Of a DNA stretch of 64,000 nucleotides, positions 24,033-34,645 are shown one piece after another. Under the pieces are notes generated by a model, which ran no database searches, was not told where the DNA came from, and saw only the letters and a program-made list of their open reading frames with translations. Positions within the stretch are counted from its first letter, which is position 1. Each line of letters opens with the position of its first letter. This DNA is from Patagioenas fasciata (lineage: Eukaryota; Chordata; Aves; Columbiformes; Columbidae): positions 193,440,604 to 193,504,603 of the forward strand of contig NC_092520.1 of the NCBI RefSeq assembly GCF_037038585.1. The letters are read 5' to 3'. The translations under genes were made by a program, and so were the position numbers.

Positions 24033-24536
24033 CACAGAATCACAGAATGTTAGGGATTGGAAGGGACCTCAAAAGATCATCTAGTCCAATCCCCCTACTG
24101 GAGCAGGAACACTTAGATGAGGTTACACAGGAATGTGTCCAGGTGGGTTTTTAATGTCTCTGGAGTAGGAGACTCCACAACCCCCCTGGGCAGCCTGTTC
24201 CAGTGTCTGTCACACTCACTGAGAAGGTTTCTTCTCAAATGTAAGTGGAACCTCTTGTGTTCCAGTTTGAACCCATTGCCCCTTGTCTTACCATTGGTTG
24301 TCACTGAGAAGAGCCTGGCTCCATCCTTGTGACACTCACCCTTCATATATTCATAAACATTAATGAGGTCAGCCCTCAGTCCCCTCTCCTCCAAGCTAAA
24401 GAGACTCAGCTCCCTCAGCCTTTCCTCATAAGGGAGATGCTCCACTCCCTTAATCATCTTCATGGCTGTGTGCTGGACTCTCTCCAGCAGTTCCCTGTCC
24501 TTCTTGAACTGAGGGGCTCAGAACTGGACACAATAA
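24033..24536 (-). mobile_element. CR1 LINE, 5'-truncated copy
   Basis: The + strand begins CACAGAATCACAGAAT, the reverse complement of the CR1 3' tail, followed by the standard AGGGATTGGAAGGGACCTC block of the avian 3' UTR. It continues through the 3' UTR into the C-terminal part of ORF2 on the minus strand and breaks off at about 24536 just after a GAACTGGACACAATA motif. The copy keeps about 500 bases of a full length near 4.5 kb. ATTTT occurs directly outside both ends (24028-24032 and 24537-24541), a possible target duplication, though in AT-rich DNA it may be chance. Confidence 0.95.
24113..24520 (-). pseudogene. CR1 ORF2 C-terminal remnant (reverse transcriptase-protein tail)
   Basis: The minus frame from 24463 to 24113 is open for 116 codons and shows the C-terminal block of CR1 ORF2: [19 protein letters not shown] near the start, then [16 protein letters not shown], then [13 protein letters not shown] before the stop. 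Upstream in the same frame the family pattern continues ([12 protein letters not shown]), but a TGA at 24518-24520 replaces the usual Trp codon in the VQFWAP motif. No endonuclease or reverse transcriptase catalytic domain is present. It is a dead fragment with a reading frame mostly preserved, which suggests moderate age. The ATG at 24463 is an internal Met, not a true start. Confidence 0.9.
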
Positions 24537-24541
24537 ATTTT

Positions 24542-27500
24542 ATTGTTCATTTTATAGTGAACAGAGATTTCACCCTGTTTCTACATCTGCCCCTGGAAAA
24601 GCACACAACCAGCTGTGTTGTCCTGGGCATGCTTGGTGGGCTCGTGACAGGCTCTGTGGCTTTCACCCCTCTGCTGGGTGAGTGTGCGAGAACCGCAGCT
24701 CTGAGAGCAATTTTGTCATTGGTGTTTTCTCTATCCTTTAGCAACAGGATCCCCACTCCTGTCCCCTTCCATAACCAGTTCTGGCACCAGTTTCTCAAAG
24801 GGTGTGGTGGATGGGAATCTCTAGAAGAAACCACACTGACCATCTGATCATAATTACACAGTAGCAGAGAATATAGGATACATTTCACCCATAGACTGAG
24901 AAGCAAAATATACTGTGATATTTAAAGTAAACTATGTCTCGTTTTGGTCAATTCAACAATCTCTTTAAATAACCATTATGTTTTCATGACTTTTAAGATG
25001 CATGAAACATTGCAGTCATTCATCTTAAATGGTTTTACTTTCCTCCCAGTCTTCTTTTCTTTGTAGGTATTAGCTTTTCTCTGTGAAAACTAAGACTTTC
25101 TCAGCAGAAGAGTGCTGCATTGAAGCTCTTTAGCTGAAAGTGTGTGTTCTACTTGTCAGTTCCATTAAAATGTTTAAATGGTCAATGGGGTTTTGATTAG
25201 ATTTCAAATGACATTAATCATTCACTGACTCCAGAATGCGAACTGATCTGTATTTCTGTTGAGAGCTTGTGTAGCTACTGAACATTTGTTTCTCAGGCAG
25301 TTTTCGAGAGGAAAAGGCAGTGTAGCACAGTGTCTGCATCTTATAGGAGGCTAGTTTTGCTTGAGGACAAAAGAGTTTTTGGTTTTTTTTCAAGAAGGTA
25401 GAGTGAACCAAGTATGTCTCTTGGTAAACTATTCTTTTATATGTGTTAGATCTTACATGTCTTCTGTCTCAAAAATGAAATTGAGTACATTCTCGTTGAG
25501 TGGCTTTTTGAGGTTTGGGGCTTTTCTTTTTTTTTTTTTCCTTCTCTCTAATGGGAGCTGTATACTCTGTTTCTACAAATCCACAGTTAAACAGATTTTG
25601 TGCCAGACACCACGGAGAATAAAGATAATGGAGTAAAGAGCTACCCTCTAATCAAAGCAGCTATGCAATACGTGGGATCTATGTCTCCTTCTCAATGCAA
25701 GGAGAGGCTGCAATCCGGTGGGAAATCTCAACCACCCATGAAGTCACAAAACCTCTGGCTGTCCCGGCGTTACCTCATTCCACCTCTTGAATCAACTTGT
25801 GACCTTGTCTCTGTAGAGCTGCTGTTCATCTCTGTGCTCGGCTGTGCCCACAGCCTGCAAAGTCCCTCTGGGGGGGTGGGGGAGGTTGGTCTTGTCTTCC
25901 TCGCTGGGGGATACCAAATTGCTGAGGGAATTCACTTTTGGTCACATTCTTGGTTACACACTACTTTCTCATTCAACGGTCCAGTCACACCTGATTTAGC
26001 ACTGGATTTTTATTCAGAAAAGGAAAGGTCTGAAGGGTGCTGTATGTAACATACTTCTCAGATTTACTAGGTGTCTTTCACCCTCGCAGGTTTTTCTTCA
26101 TTTGTAACTGGTATTTGCTGGTGGTCTAATGTAATCTACAAGAATTTTGTTTGTATTCTGCACGATAGGTAGAAAAGGAGCCTTATTTCAGGAGAAGTAG
26201 ATCCTCATTGCTGTAGATCTAATTAAGGTTAAAACATTTCTGCTCGCAGAATAACTTTGTGGATTTGATTTTTTTTTTCCCTTTCAACCATACTGAGAGA
26301 CTTCGATCTGTGATGGAATGAATCTTTGTACACTTGAACAACACTGTTTTGTCTCAGCATCTAAAATAGGCTTTTGGTAACTTTCACACTAAGTAAAGCT
26401 TTTAATTTTCACTCTTGCCAGGCAATAAAACTTTGCAGAGGAATGTGAGGTAATTGCATGGATGGGTTGATCTGGAGCTAGATAATTTCATGGTTTGTTC
26501 ACTTGGCTAGAGAGTAGGAAAGATGAGGATGAGAAAAGCAGAGACAAGGTGCTTTAAAATGCATTTCTCAAATTTCTTGCTTAATAGTGGCTGGCACTGG
26601 TGTTTGAGTAGAGATGCATAATTTGGAATTGCATAACTTGACTGCAGTAGTTTTGTAGACACGTCTCTTTTGGAAGATACTTGTGTTTGATAGGACTTTT
26701 CTGACAGTTTTCCTGACTTCTTTCTGATGCATCTTCATTTGGAAATTGCTTGCTTCGTCTTTTTACACCCTAAAAATACCATGGCCAGTAATAACCACAA
26801 AAAAAAGCTTTTTTGAAAACCCTCCCACTTCAGCTATTAAGAGCTTGAGTAATATTGTTTATCACTTAAACAGAATACAAGATGGAAATGACATTTTTCT
26901 ATCCAGGGATTCTCACAGGGGTTTGGTTTTGAAACAGCTTGCTGCAGTCACTGGAGATGTTAAAAAATAAATCTGCCACCCTTTTCAACTCGGGCGATAA
27001 AGGTTCAAATTTTACTTGGTTGGAAACTTGGTTGTTTTGATTCATTCCAGGGATGAAAACTCGTGCTGGGAAAGCTCATCATTTCCTGTTTAAAAAAGGC
27101 TTGGGTTAGCAAAAGGTCTTCCAGGAGAAGCTTAGGAATGTTGCGGTGTAGTTGTTGGTCAGGATGGAGGGGGATAATCGTGACCTCAACCAGCTACACA
27201 GTATTGCTCTGACAGTAGTTTTGGAGATCTCTAAGGACCATGTTGACTTGAAAAGAGCATGTGAGCTTGTCAGGGCTGATGTCCCAATGCAGCGGGATGG
27301 GGCGGTGGGTTTGTGGAGGAGCTGCTTACACCACTGAGCCCTTAACTTGGGTGGGAGGCTCATCGCAAGGAATGAGAGCGGCAGAGGTCGGAGCGGAGCA
27401 TGGGGCAGCCACAGCGGCCCAGGCAGCCTGAAACCGCAGGAACTAAGCACATGTGATGCTATTTCTGCAGCTGATGCTTTTAGAGCTCCAAAATTGCCAC

Positions 27501-28145
27501 CTCAAGATGTGTTTGAGTCGGCTGGATTTGCTCATGTGTGGTGCATGTGGGATGTCTGAATGGCAGACCAGTGTCAGCACTGTGTTTTGCTTATTTTGTG
27601 ATTCAGCGCAGAATTTTGGACTTCTTTGATCTATGGTAAGAGCAGGAAGGAATTGGTCTTTCTGTTATGACAATTTAGATTTTTTTCATAGTTCTCCATA
27701 GCCTGATGTAGTATTGTGGAGCAAACTCTTCCCCCAGCCTCCTTCCCTCCACTGCCCTGCCACCCAAACTACATTAGTAAAATTTTAAAAGAATACAGGG
27801 GCTTTAGAGTTTGTCTGAATGTCTGTGATAATCATCATTTCATATGACCAGAGGGAAAAAGATGTGAATCTGCCAGTTTTCCAAACACTCTGAATAAGTT
27901 CATTTGTCAGGCTGAGAAAATGTTGAGTACCCGTATAGCTGAATGAAAAGTCAACAAGTTAATTCCGTAAGTAAGACAGGTTTGGATATTTTTTTTTTCT
28001 TTATTAAAGAACTATGCTGCCTACATTTATCCTCCAGCCATGGGCTGAATTCCTTTGTAATGAACTGAAACTGCGCAGATCCAGTTTTACTTGTTCTTCA
28101 ACTTCCTATTTGTCTCTTCTTTTGCTTGTAATCTTCTTTTCATGC
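24542..28145. other. unique non-coding sequence
   Basis: No gene is supported. Frames of 149 codons (plus, 25600-26049) and 114 codons (minus, 27106-27450) have no domain. The latter lies in a GC-rich patch at about 27290-27440 with several CpGs. A good acceptor-like tract ending CACCCTCGCAG lies near 26090 but the following sequence has stops in all frames soon after. T-runs occur at about 25537, 26270 and 27989. Confidence 0.55.
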
Positions 28146-28150
28146 ATGTT
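28146..28150. repeat. 5-bp target-site duplication, left copy
   Basis: ATGTT sits directly before the TG end of the LTR and is repeated exactly after its CA end at 29282-29286. A 5-bp duplication is typical of class III (ERVL-like) integrases, against 4 bp for class I and 6 bp for class II. Confidence 0.85.
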
Positions 28151-28335
28151 TGTGGTAGGTTGACCCTGGCTGGATACCAGGTGCCCACCAGAGCTGCTCT
28201 ATCACTCCTCTCCTTCGCTCAACAGGGGAGAGAAAACGCAACAAAAGGTTGGTAGGTCGAGAGAAGGACGGGGGAGATCACTCAGCAACTGCAATCATGA
28301 GCAAAACAGACTCGACTTGGGGAAAATAAATTTAA

Positions 28336-28341
28336 TTTATT
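28336..28341 (-). promoter_or_regulatory. LTR polyadenylation signal AATAAA
   Basis: On the sense strand of the LTR an AATAAA hexamer lies about 190 bases before the 3' end, inside GTAATAAATTAAATT. This is a plausible position for the R region polyadenylation signal and fixes the LTR orientation as minus. Downstream on that strand are the T-rich and GT-rich stretches expected after a cleavage site. Confidence 0.5.
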
Positions 28342-28556
28342 ACAAATGAAATCAGGGTAGGATAACGAGAAATAAAACCTAAATCTTAAAACACCCTTCC
28401 CCCATGCCTCCCTTCTTCTCAGACTTAACTTCCAAATTCTCTATCTCTTCTCCCCAAGCAGCGCAGGGGGACAGAGAATGGGGGTTGTGGTCCATTCATC
28501 ACACATGGGGATGCTGCTCCTTCCTCCTCAGGGGAAGTATTCCTCACACTGTTCTC

Positions 28557-28930
28557 CTGCTCCAGTGTGGGGTCTCTCCCATGCCAGACAGTCCTTCTAT
28601 GAACTTCTCCAATGTGAGTCCTTCCCACGGACTGCAGTCTTTCATAACTGCTCCAGTGTGGGTCCCTTCCATGGAGTGCAGTCCTTCAGGAACAGACTGC
28701 TCCAGCATGGATCCCCCATGGGGTCACAACTCCTGCCAGCAAACCTGCTCCAGCCTGGGCTCCTCTCCCCACAGGGCCACAGGTCTTGCCAGGAGCCTGC
28801 TCCAGTGTGGGCTCTCCTTGGGGTCACAGTCTCCTTCAGGCACCCACCTGCTCTGGCATGGGGTCCTCCATGGGCAGGAGGTGGAAATCTGCACCACCAT
28901 GGACCTCCATGGGCTGCAGGAGGACAACCG
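28557..28930. repeat. tandem ~48-bp repeat ladder inside the LTR
   Basis: A CTGCTCCAG(T/C)(G/A)TGGG motif recurs at about 28557, 28603, 28648, 28697, 28745, 28797, 28848 and 28889, that is every 41-52 bases, with an intervening CCATGGGGTGCAGTCCTTC-like filler. The units have diverged from each other. The array lacks stops in some frames and so creates the longest open frame in the window (plus 28404-29036, 210 codons), which is not a gene. It is not a CRISPR: unit and spacer are both related and degenerate. Confidence 0.8.
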
Positions 28931-29281
28931 GTCTCACCAGAGGCTGCAGGGGAATCTCTGTTCTAGCACCTGTAGCACCTCCTGCCCCTTCTTTTTCACT
29001 GCCCTGTGTGTGTGCAGAGTTGTTTCTCTCACATAATTCTCAGCCTTCTCTTCCAGCTACAGTTGCAGTTGTGTGGCACTTTTTTCCCTTCTTAACTGTT
29101 ATCCCAGAGGTGCTACCACAGTCACTGATGGGCTCGACCTTGGCCAGCGATGGGTCAGTCTTGGAGCCAGCACTGACTCTATCAGACATGGAGGAAGCTT
29201 CTAGAAGCTTCTAGTGTCTTCTTGCAGAAGCCACCTCTGTAGGCCCTCACTATCAAAACCTGTCCATGCAGCCCCAGTACA

Positions 29282-29286
29282 ATGTT
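29282..29286. repeat. 5-bp target-site duplication, right copy
   Basis: ATGTT immediately follows the CA end of the LTR and matches the left flank exactly. The pair shows that both LTR boundaries are intact and that insertion, not rearrangement, placed the element here. Confidence 0.85.
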
Positions 29287-32200
29287 TTACTCTTGTTCAG
29301 AACGTGATAGACACATAAGAAAATAAATCCCCTTAACCAAAAAGCTAGTGCACTTGGTTTGTAATTGTTGCTTTTAGCACAAATTTACTGTCCTGAACTT
29401 TTACGGGTGGTTACTTCAACTTTAGTAGTCCACCCTGTTAAAACTTAAAGCTATGTTAAAGCTACACACAAAGTGTTGCCATCAAACACTGTGTTACCAA
29501 ACTCTCCAGGACATTCAGATCAACATTCTTGACATCAGTGTTACTTATTATGTTTCTTTTTGTTCGTCTTTCAGACTCCGTGGCTAGTGGGGTTCAGGTC
29601 ACGAAGATGCATGTCTTAGCATGGGCTTTTTGGAGAGTGTGTCCCTGTGCGTGCCCATCCATGTGTGTGCGTGTTTCAGGTTTCCAGCACCAAGATGTTA
29701 TAATTACTATAGTATTAATTCCTATATAATTGCTAGTATTTCTTTAGGCTTGCTGCAGTATTTCTTTAATGCAGTCCTTTGGCACTCATCTTTCCAAACT
29801 CTGTAAAATGCTCCCATCTCCTCCCCTGCACAGCAGTACAATCTTTCAGGACAGGTTTCTACTTGGGCATAGCAAAACCATGTAACCTGTGCTGGGATAC
29901 AGAGCAGCAGAAAGAGAAACACAGTATTGGGAAGAACAGGAGTTTCAGTCAAAGCCCTGGGCCCTGCTGAGTGTAGGAGTGCAAGTAATTTTCACTTGTT
30001 ATTCATTATTCATGTTGTTTGAGCTTTAGTTTTACTTCAAGCCTTGTTCATAAGAAATCTTGAAGATGTGTGCTTGTAAGTTAGTTAGGAAGTTTGTCAT
30101 CCTCCCAAATAGCCAGCAGCTAAGTGTCTCTTGCTTGGCTGAAGTGATCCTTTGGGAATACATTTCCCAGAGCTGACCTCAGAAAGGGTCTTCTGAATGA
30201 TGTCATTGTCATCTGCCTGCGGACAGGAATAACAGCAGGCAGCCTTCCTGGGCTGCCTACAGGGCACCTACGATGCATCTGTCTGAACAGCCAAGTCATC
30301 CATAAATTACTTCTGAGCTGCTCAAAACATGTGTAGTATGTGGGGGAGCATGGGCAGAGGTGACTTGCCTGGTGCTTTCACACACCCTTGCTCTCTGCCG
30401 TTTGGGTTGTGTTGGTGACCTGAAAAGGACTTCTCACAGCACACTTCTTGGGAGCACCAAGGACCCTCACCCTGCTCCCTTTGCCATCGTGCCCCCAGCA
30501 TGGGGACGGAGTGTGGATGTCCCACCCACAGTGACTGACCTGCTTGGAGGTGACTTTTTACAGCTCCTAACACCGCAAGCTCTCCAAAAGCACTTGGCGT
30601 GCTCCTCCTGCTTGCTCAGCTCATGTGCTCCGACAGTGTTTTTGTTCACTTATCCTTCAGTGTGCATCAGGATCAGCTTTCTTCAAGGAAATTGAAGCCA
30701 TAAGGACTAAAAATCAAGCTTTGTGTGAGTGCTGTGGGTTGTCCAGTGTGTGTGCCAGGGAGTGAGCACACCCTCTATGAAATGTATGAAATATCCCCAC
30801 GTGCTTGACAGTGCCAAACACTTCAGTTTCTGTCTCCGTTTTCCCTCCAGATTACCTTTCCAAATAAATAACTTGCATGACACAAAAAAAGGTGAAGTTA
30901 GCTTGAAGCCTGACTTGGAGTTGCAGTATGCCTACCATTCTGTGTCTGGCACTGATGGGGCACGTCTGTTGCTTCTCGACTGACTCCCAAAACCTACAGC
31001 CTGGAGAGCGGCGGCACCACTGGCAGTCCCCTGACCCAGGCTCCTGGCTGCTGTTCCCAGGTCTGCAATTTCTCCTCCATCCACCATATCCACGTAGCTG
31101 CTCACCTGGCCCCATTCCAGTCCGGATCATACTGGGCTGGTCTTGGCTACTTGGTGAAGTAACCGCTAAGGAATGTTACATGCACTGGAGTTTCTCCTCC
31201 TGGCAGGCTCTCCTCGCCGTTTGTCACTTGCCTGCCAATTGCCCAGCACAGCAATACCTGCCTTTTTTTAAGCTCTGACTGTCACCACGTGGACTCTCCC
31301 AAGTTTTATGACCTGCTGCAGACTGAGTCAGCCAAGGGATCCCGGCCAGCAGCAGAGCATTGCTTAAGCTTATGCTGCAGCTGCCGTTACCACAGCACAT
31401 AGGAGCCTCAGGACCTCATGGGAAACCACAGGTCTCTCCTAGAAATGTCAGACATCCTCTAGCATTTTTACAAGCTTCCCTCTTATGCAAAACAAAACAA
31501 AAAAAAAGTAGGATTTCTGAGAGAAGAAAGTCAAGTTCAGCCCGCAGCTCAGCAGAGCGGTGGTTTTCATTCAGCATCATGAGTGGTATTACTGTAGCTG
31601 TGTATTTACATCATATGACAGAGGGGTTTTTAATATGCTAGCCTTCAGATGGAGGTTTTCATTTGCTGATTGCCTGTTCTCCGTGGTTTGGGCCTGAAAT
31701 ATGTGCAAAGAGTTTTTTGGAAGGAGAGGCTGTCTGCTACAGGGGGGTCCATGTACTTATTACGCTGTCTGGAAGGCAGCTCATTTGAATATTATTTTGA
31801 AATTCAAAACTGGTGGTTGGGACGAGAAAAAGTTGTTTCTTTCTCCCTGCTCCCTTACTCACTCTTTCCTAACATCTATCTATACCCTGGATTTCCAGCT
31901 TTTTGGTTTTGAGTGTTTCTGCTCTTCTACTTTTCTGTAGCTTGCTTCTGTTTCATTTTAGAAATAGTTTTTTCCCAAAGATTTTGTTCCTTCTGCATCA
32001 CCTAACAAAACTAATTATTGTGGGATGATCCATGCAGGGACTTCCAAATTTCTACTACTATACAGCATCATCCCTATGCTCTTTCACCACAAAAGGCAGA
32101 AAAAAAATAGTGAACTGAACCAAAGGCAGTTTGAATTTGCAAACTAATGACTAATTTCCCTAAGTACTTGCCAACTCCTAATTATGTCTAGATGAGATTC

Positions 32201-33354
32201 TTGGATTGCTTGGGGCAGGCATATACTCTTTAAGTGCCTTGCATGTGTATGTAATAAGAGAATAATTCTGAATTACATGTAGTGAGTGGGATGTATCTAC
32301 TCAGGATTAAATTCGGCTTCTGTGTTCTGGTTTTGGGGAAGACACAACAGCTTGAAGATCGCAGTCAGTCTGAAGATACTGCACATTTTCCTGGAAAATC
32401 ATCTCATACTTTATCCTGCTTGCCCTTGTGGAAAAGCTTTAAGGTCTCTGGGGCTCTTGGCCTTGCACTGTTCTGAAAGAATATGTATTTAACACAAGCT
32501 TAATACTGTGCATATCTCATTGGGGCCCTGTTAAGATATTGAAGAATAAATGATGGTGGTGCTTTAAAGAAAGGCTGCATCAGTCCTTCTGTTGGCAAGT
32601 TTTTTCTGAGCCTACTCCTGCCTTTCTTAATTGTTGCTCTGTCTGTATTGTAAGAGTCAAGTCCCTTCTCAACCCTCATACCCTGAGCGAACACATTCTC
32701 CACCCAAAACTTGTTGTGACACATCTGGTTTATATTGAGACTGCTGAGTTTCTGCTAAGCCCTCCAGCACAGAGGAGTCTTTGAGACATTTATTCTGCAT
32801 TCCAGCTTAGAGCTATTTGCTAGGGGAAGAGAAAGCAATGCTGTGTCTGTCATTTAAAAAAAAAAAAAAAAGAAAAGGCTACCTTTCGGAATGCAACTTA
32901 CCTTTTGTAGTAACCCACGTGGAGGTGAAGACGACAGAGCCAGGGCAGAGCCTCCAGGATGGAATAACTGTGTTGCTGTGGCCAGCGCTGAGTCTTAGTA
33001 TTTCTCCTACATCTTCCAAGGTAGTTTGTTTGCTAGTTAACATTTGCTACTCTATTTTCTGGTTTTGGTTTGTTTTGCTGCAAAGCGTGCCTTTGGCGGA
33101 CTGTCTCTTACTGTATAGATTTCCTATCGTATCACTGGAGTGTACAGTTCCTATGTGACTCCTGAGGAGAGACCTAATGCATCTTTGTCACTTGCAAGGA
33201 CATTGTTACTTTGCAAAATAATTTTCTGGAGTTCATGAGAGGCAATGCGGCTGCTGGCACCGCTGTTGGCTCTCCTAATGAAAAACCGATGTTTTAAGCG
33301 GCGAGACAAATTCTAGCTAGGCATTTCCTTTCATTTACGTTGGTGGGTGTGTTG
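29287..33354. other. unique non-coding sequence
   Basis: Open frames of 111 (plus, 30360-30695) and 116 codons (plus, 30928-31278) are opposed by minus frames of 60-92 codons and show no domain. An A/C tract ends in nine As at about 31500, and a 16-A run lies at about 32856. No transposon is recognised. Confidence 0.55.
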
Positions 33355-33403
33355 TGGGTTGGTTTGTTTGTTTGTTTGTGGTGGTGGTGTTGTTTGTTTT
33401 TTT
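33355..33403. repeat. G/T-rich simple array
   Basis: GTTT units are followed by GGTGGTGGTG and more GTTT units. It is low-complexity DNA of the same type as the arrays at 7.3 and 8.9 kb. Confidence 0.88.
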
Positions 33404-33960
33404 GAGAGTCTTATAAATCACTCAAGTGCTATTGAAGATTTAAGATATTTATCCTTCTGTTAGAGAGACAAACAAAAAGTACCAATTAAAGCAATTCCAG
33501 TAAGAACTGATATTATTATAGCATGTTTTATTCTTAATTATTTTGTTGCAGGCTCCAAACACTAAAATACTTCCTGTTGAAATTTGTTACTAAGTTAATG
33601 TTCTCTTTAATATTTAGGAGTGCAATTCTTGGTAGTTTCTGACTTAACAAGGGCTAATTATGCTTATTGCCAAACACTTTTTTCAGTCCTTTCTGTCCTG
33701 CCTTTAGATGATACGTCAGCAAAAACCTATTAATAGCATTTGAATTAAGCTTGCTGGAGGGTAATAGAATGAGAAAACAAAATTTTCATTAATTTCATAG
33801 GGTTTTCTTCAAGATTCATATTATGTGCAAAGTAATAAAATGACTAGCTTTTAATTAAATTAAAACAATAGTTTGCCTAAATTGTGACTACATAATTTTA
33901 AAGTAGCTATGTGCACTTAGCTTCCCTTTTAATCACAGTTTAATCCAGAATTCTTTCTGC
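33404..33960. promoter_or_regulatory. AT-rich, homeodomain-motif-rich block (possible conserved element)
   Basis: This block is strongly AT-rich but not repetitive and is dense in TAATTA, TTAATT and ATTAAA cores (for example TTCTTAATTATTTTG at about 33531 and CTTTTAATTAAATT at about 33850). No open frame or transposon is visible. Unique AT-rich sequence of this texture in gene deserts is often a conserved developmental enhancer. That is an inference from texture only. Confidence 0.25.
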
Positions 33961-34450
33961 AACATGACAAACACGGATGTCTTTTTCTTCCATAAACACC
34001 TATAGCCAATGCACATGGACTGTTTCTGGATTTCTGTTTTGTGCAGTTTAGTTATGTTTAATTCACTGTATTCTTTGATTCCAGCTGTCTCTCAGCCTCT
34101 TCTGACTTATTTGCATAATATTTCAAAATGTGTTGAATAGTCTCTCAGACACAAGCAGCAGCTTCTGCAGGGCATGGTGATGCTTCAGCTGGGAGAACCT
34201 AGCATGGGTAGGGACCTAAGCACCAAAATAAAGTGGTCGCATCAGATCTTCTTAATTGTAACCTTCTTCCAATTCCTCAGTGTCTTTTCTTAATTTTTAT
34301 TAAATAGATACTTATTCTCCTCAGTTGTCCTGTGAGCTCTTTGTTCCTCACACTTTGCCAGAATGGGTCCCACATAGGGTCCAGATGAAACACTTCACGC
34401 TGCATTTGCCTTGCGCGTATTTACACTGCAATCACTTTTTTTTCTCACAG

Positions 34451-34486
34451 ATATACATAAAAGCGAGCTTGTGAATGCAGAAAAAG
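34451..34486 (+). other. candidate 36-nt in-frame microexon
   Basis: An excellent acceptor, CACTTTTTTTTCTCACAG, ends at 34450. It is followed by 36 bases and then AAAAAG|GTAATC, a moderate donor (no G at +5). The length is a multiple of three. Of the three frames only one is open and it reads IHKSELVNAEK, a charged, plausible exon-like peptide. The other two contain stops. Short in-frame exons are typical of neuronal genes with long introns. I do not recognise the peptide. The ordinary frame containing it (plus 34411-34644) is otherwise undistinguished. Confidence 0.3.
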
Positions 34487-34621
34487 GTAATCCTGCAAAT
34501 GCTTTTTGTCAGATATTCTCTTCCCTCTGCCTTGTAGCGCATAATTGTCCTTGGGTGCAGTCTGGCGGGTGCACCCAGCTCGCTGGCTGGCCGGGCACGC
34601 AAAGGCCAAGGCGCCAGACAC

Positions 34622-34645
34622 GGTGTAATGGTGTAATGGTGTAAC
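34622..34645. repeat. three tandem GGTGTAA(T/C) units
   Basis: GGTGTAAT is repeated twice exactly, then once as GGTGTAAC. It lies in a GC-rich patch (34550-34700) that contains several short self-complementary strings such as GGAGCACCTGCTCC. Confidence 0.8.

Larger units (their letters stand above)
28151..29281 (-). mobile_element. solo LTR of an avian endogenous retrovirus, ERVL-like
   Basis: The element is 1,131 bases, starts TGTGGTAGGTTGACCC and ends CCCAGTACA, giving the canonical TG...CA ends with exact ATGTT duplications outside. In sense (minus) orientation it starts TGTACTGGGG, has a probable promoter region near 29085-29100, an internal repeat ladder, an AATAAA signal near its 3' end and a terminal AGGGTCAACCTACCACA. 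I recognise the sequence as a long LTR widespread in neoavian genomes. No gag, pol or env lies beside it, so recombination between two LTRs has removed the interior. CpG sites of the family are mostly decayed to TG or CA here, suggesting an old insertion. Class assignment to ERVL rests on the 5-bp duplication. Confidence 0.9.

Noticed and set aside
24329..24847. 172-codon open frame on the + strand
   Set aside because: Its first part is antisense to the CR1 ORF2 remnant and the rest is unrelated flanking sequence. No domain is seen.
28557..28930. Regularly spaced repeats reminiscent of a CRISPR array
   Set aside because: Units are degenerate, the intervals between cores are also related to one another, and the array is part of a retroviral LTR in a bird genome.
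28404..29036. 210-codon open frame on the + strand, with a 162-codon frame overlapping it
   Set aside because: It lies wholly inside the LTR and antisense to it. The length comes from the degenerate ~48-bp repeats, which happen to lack stops in these frames.
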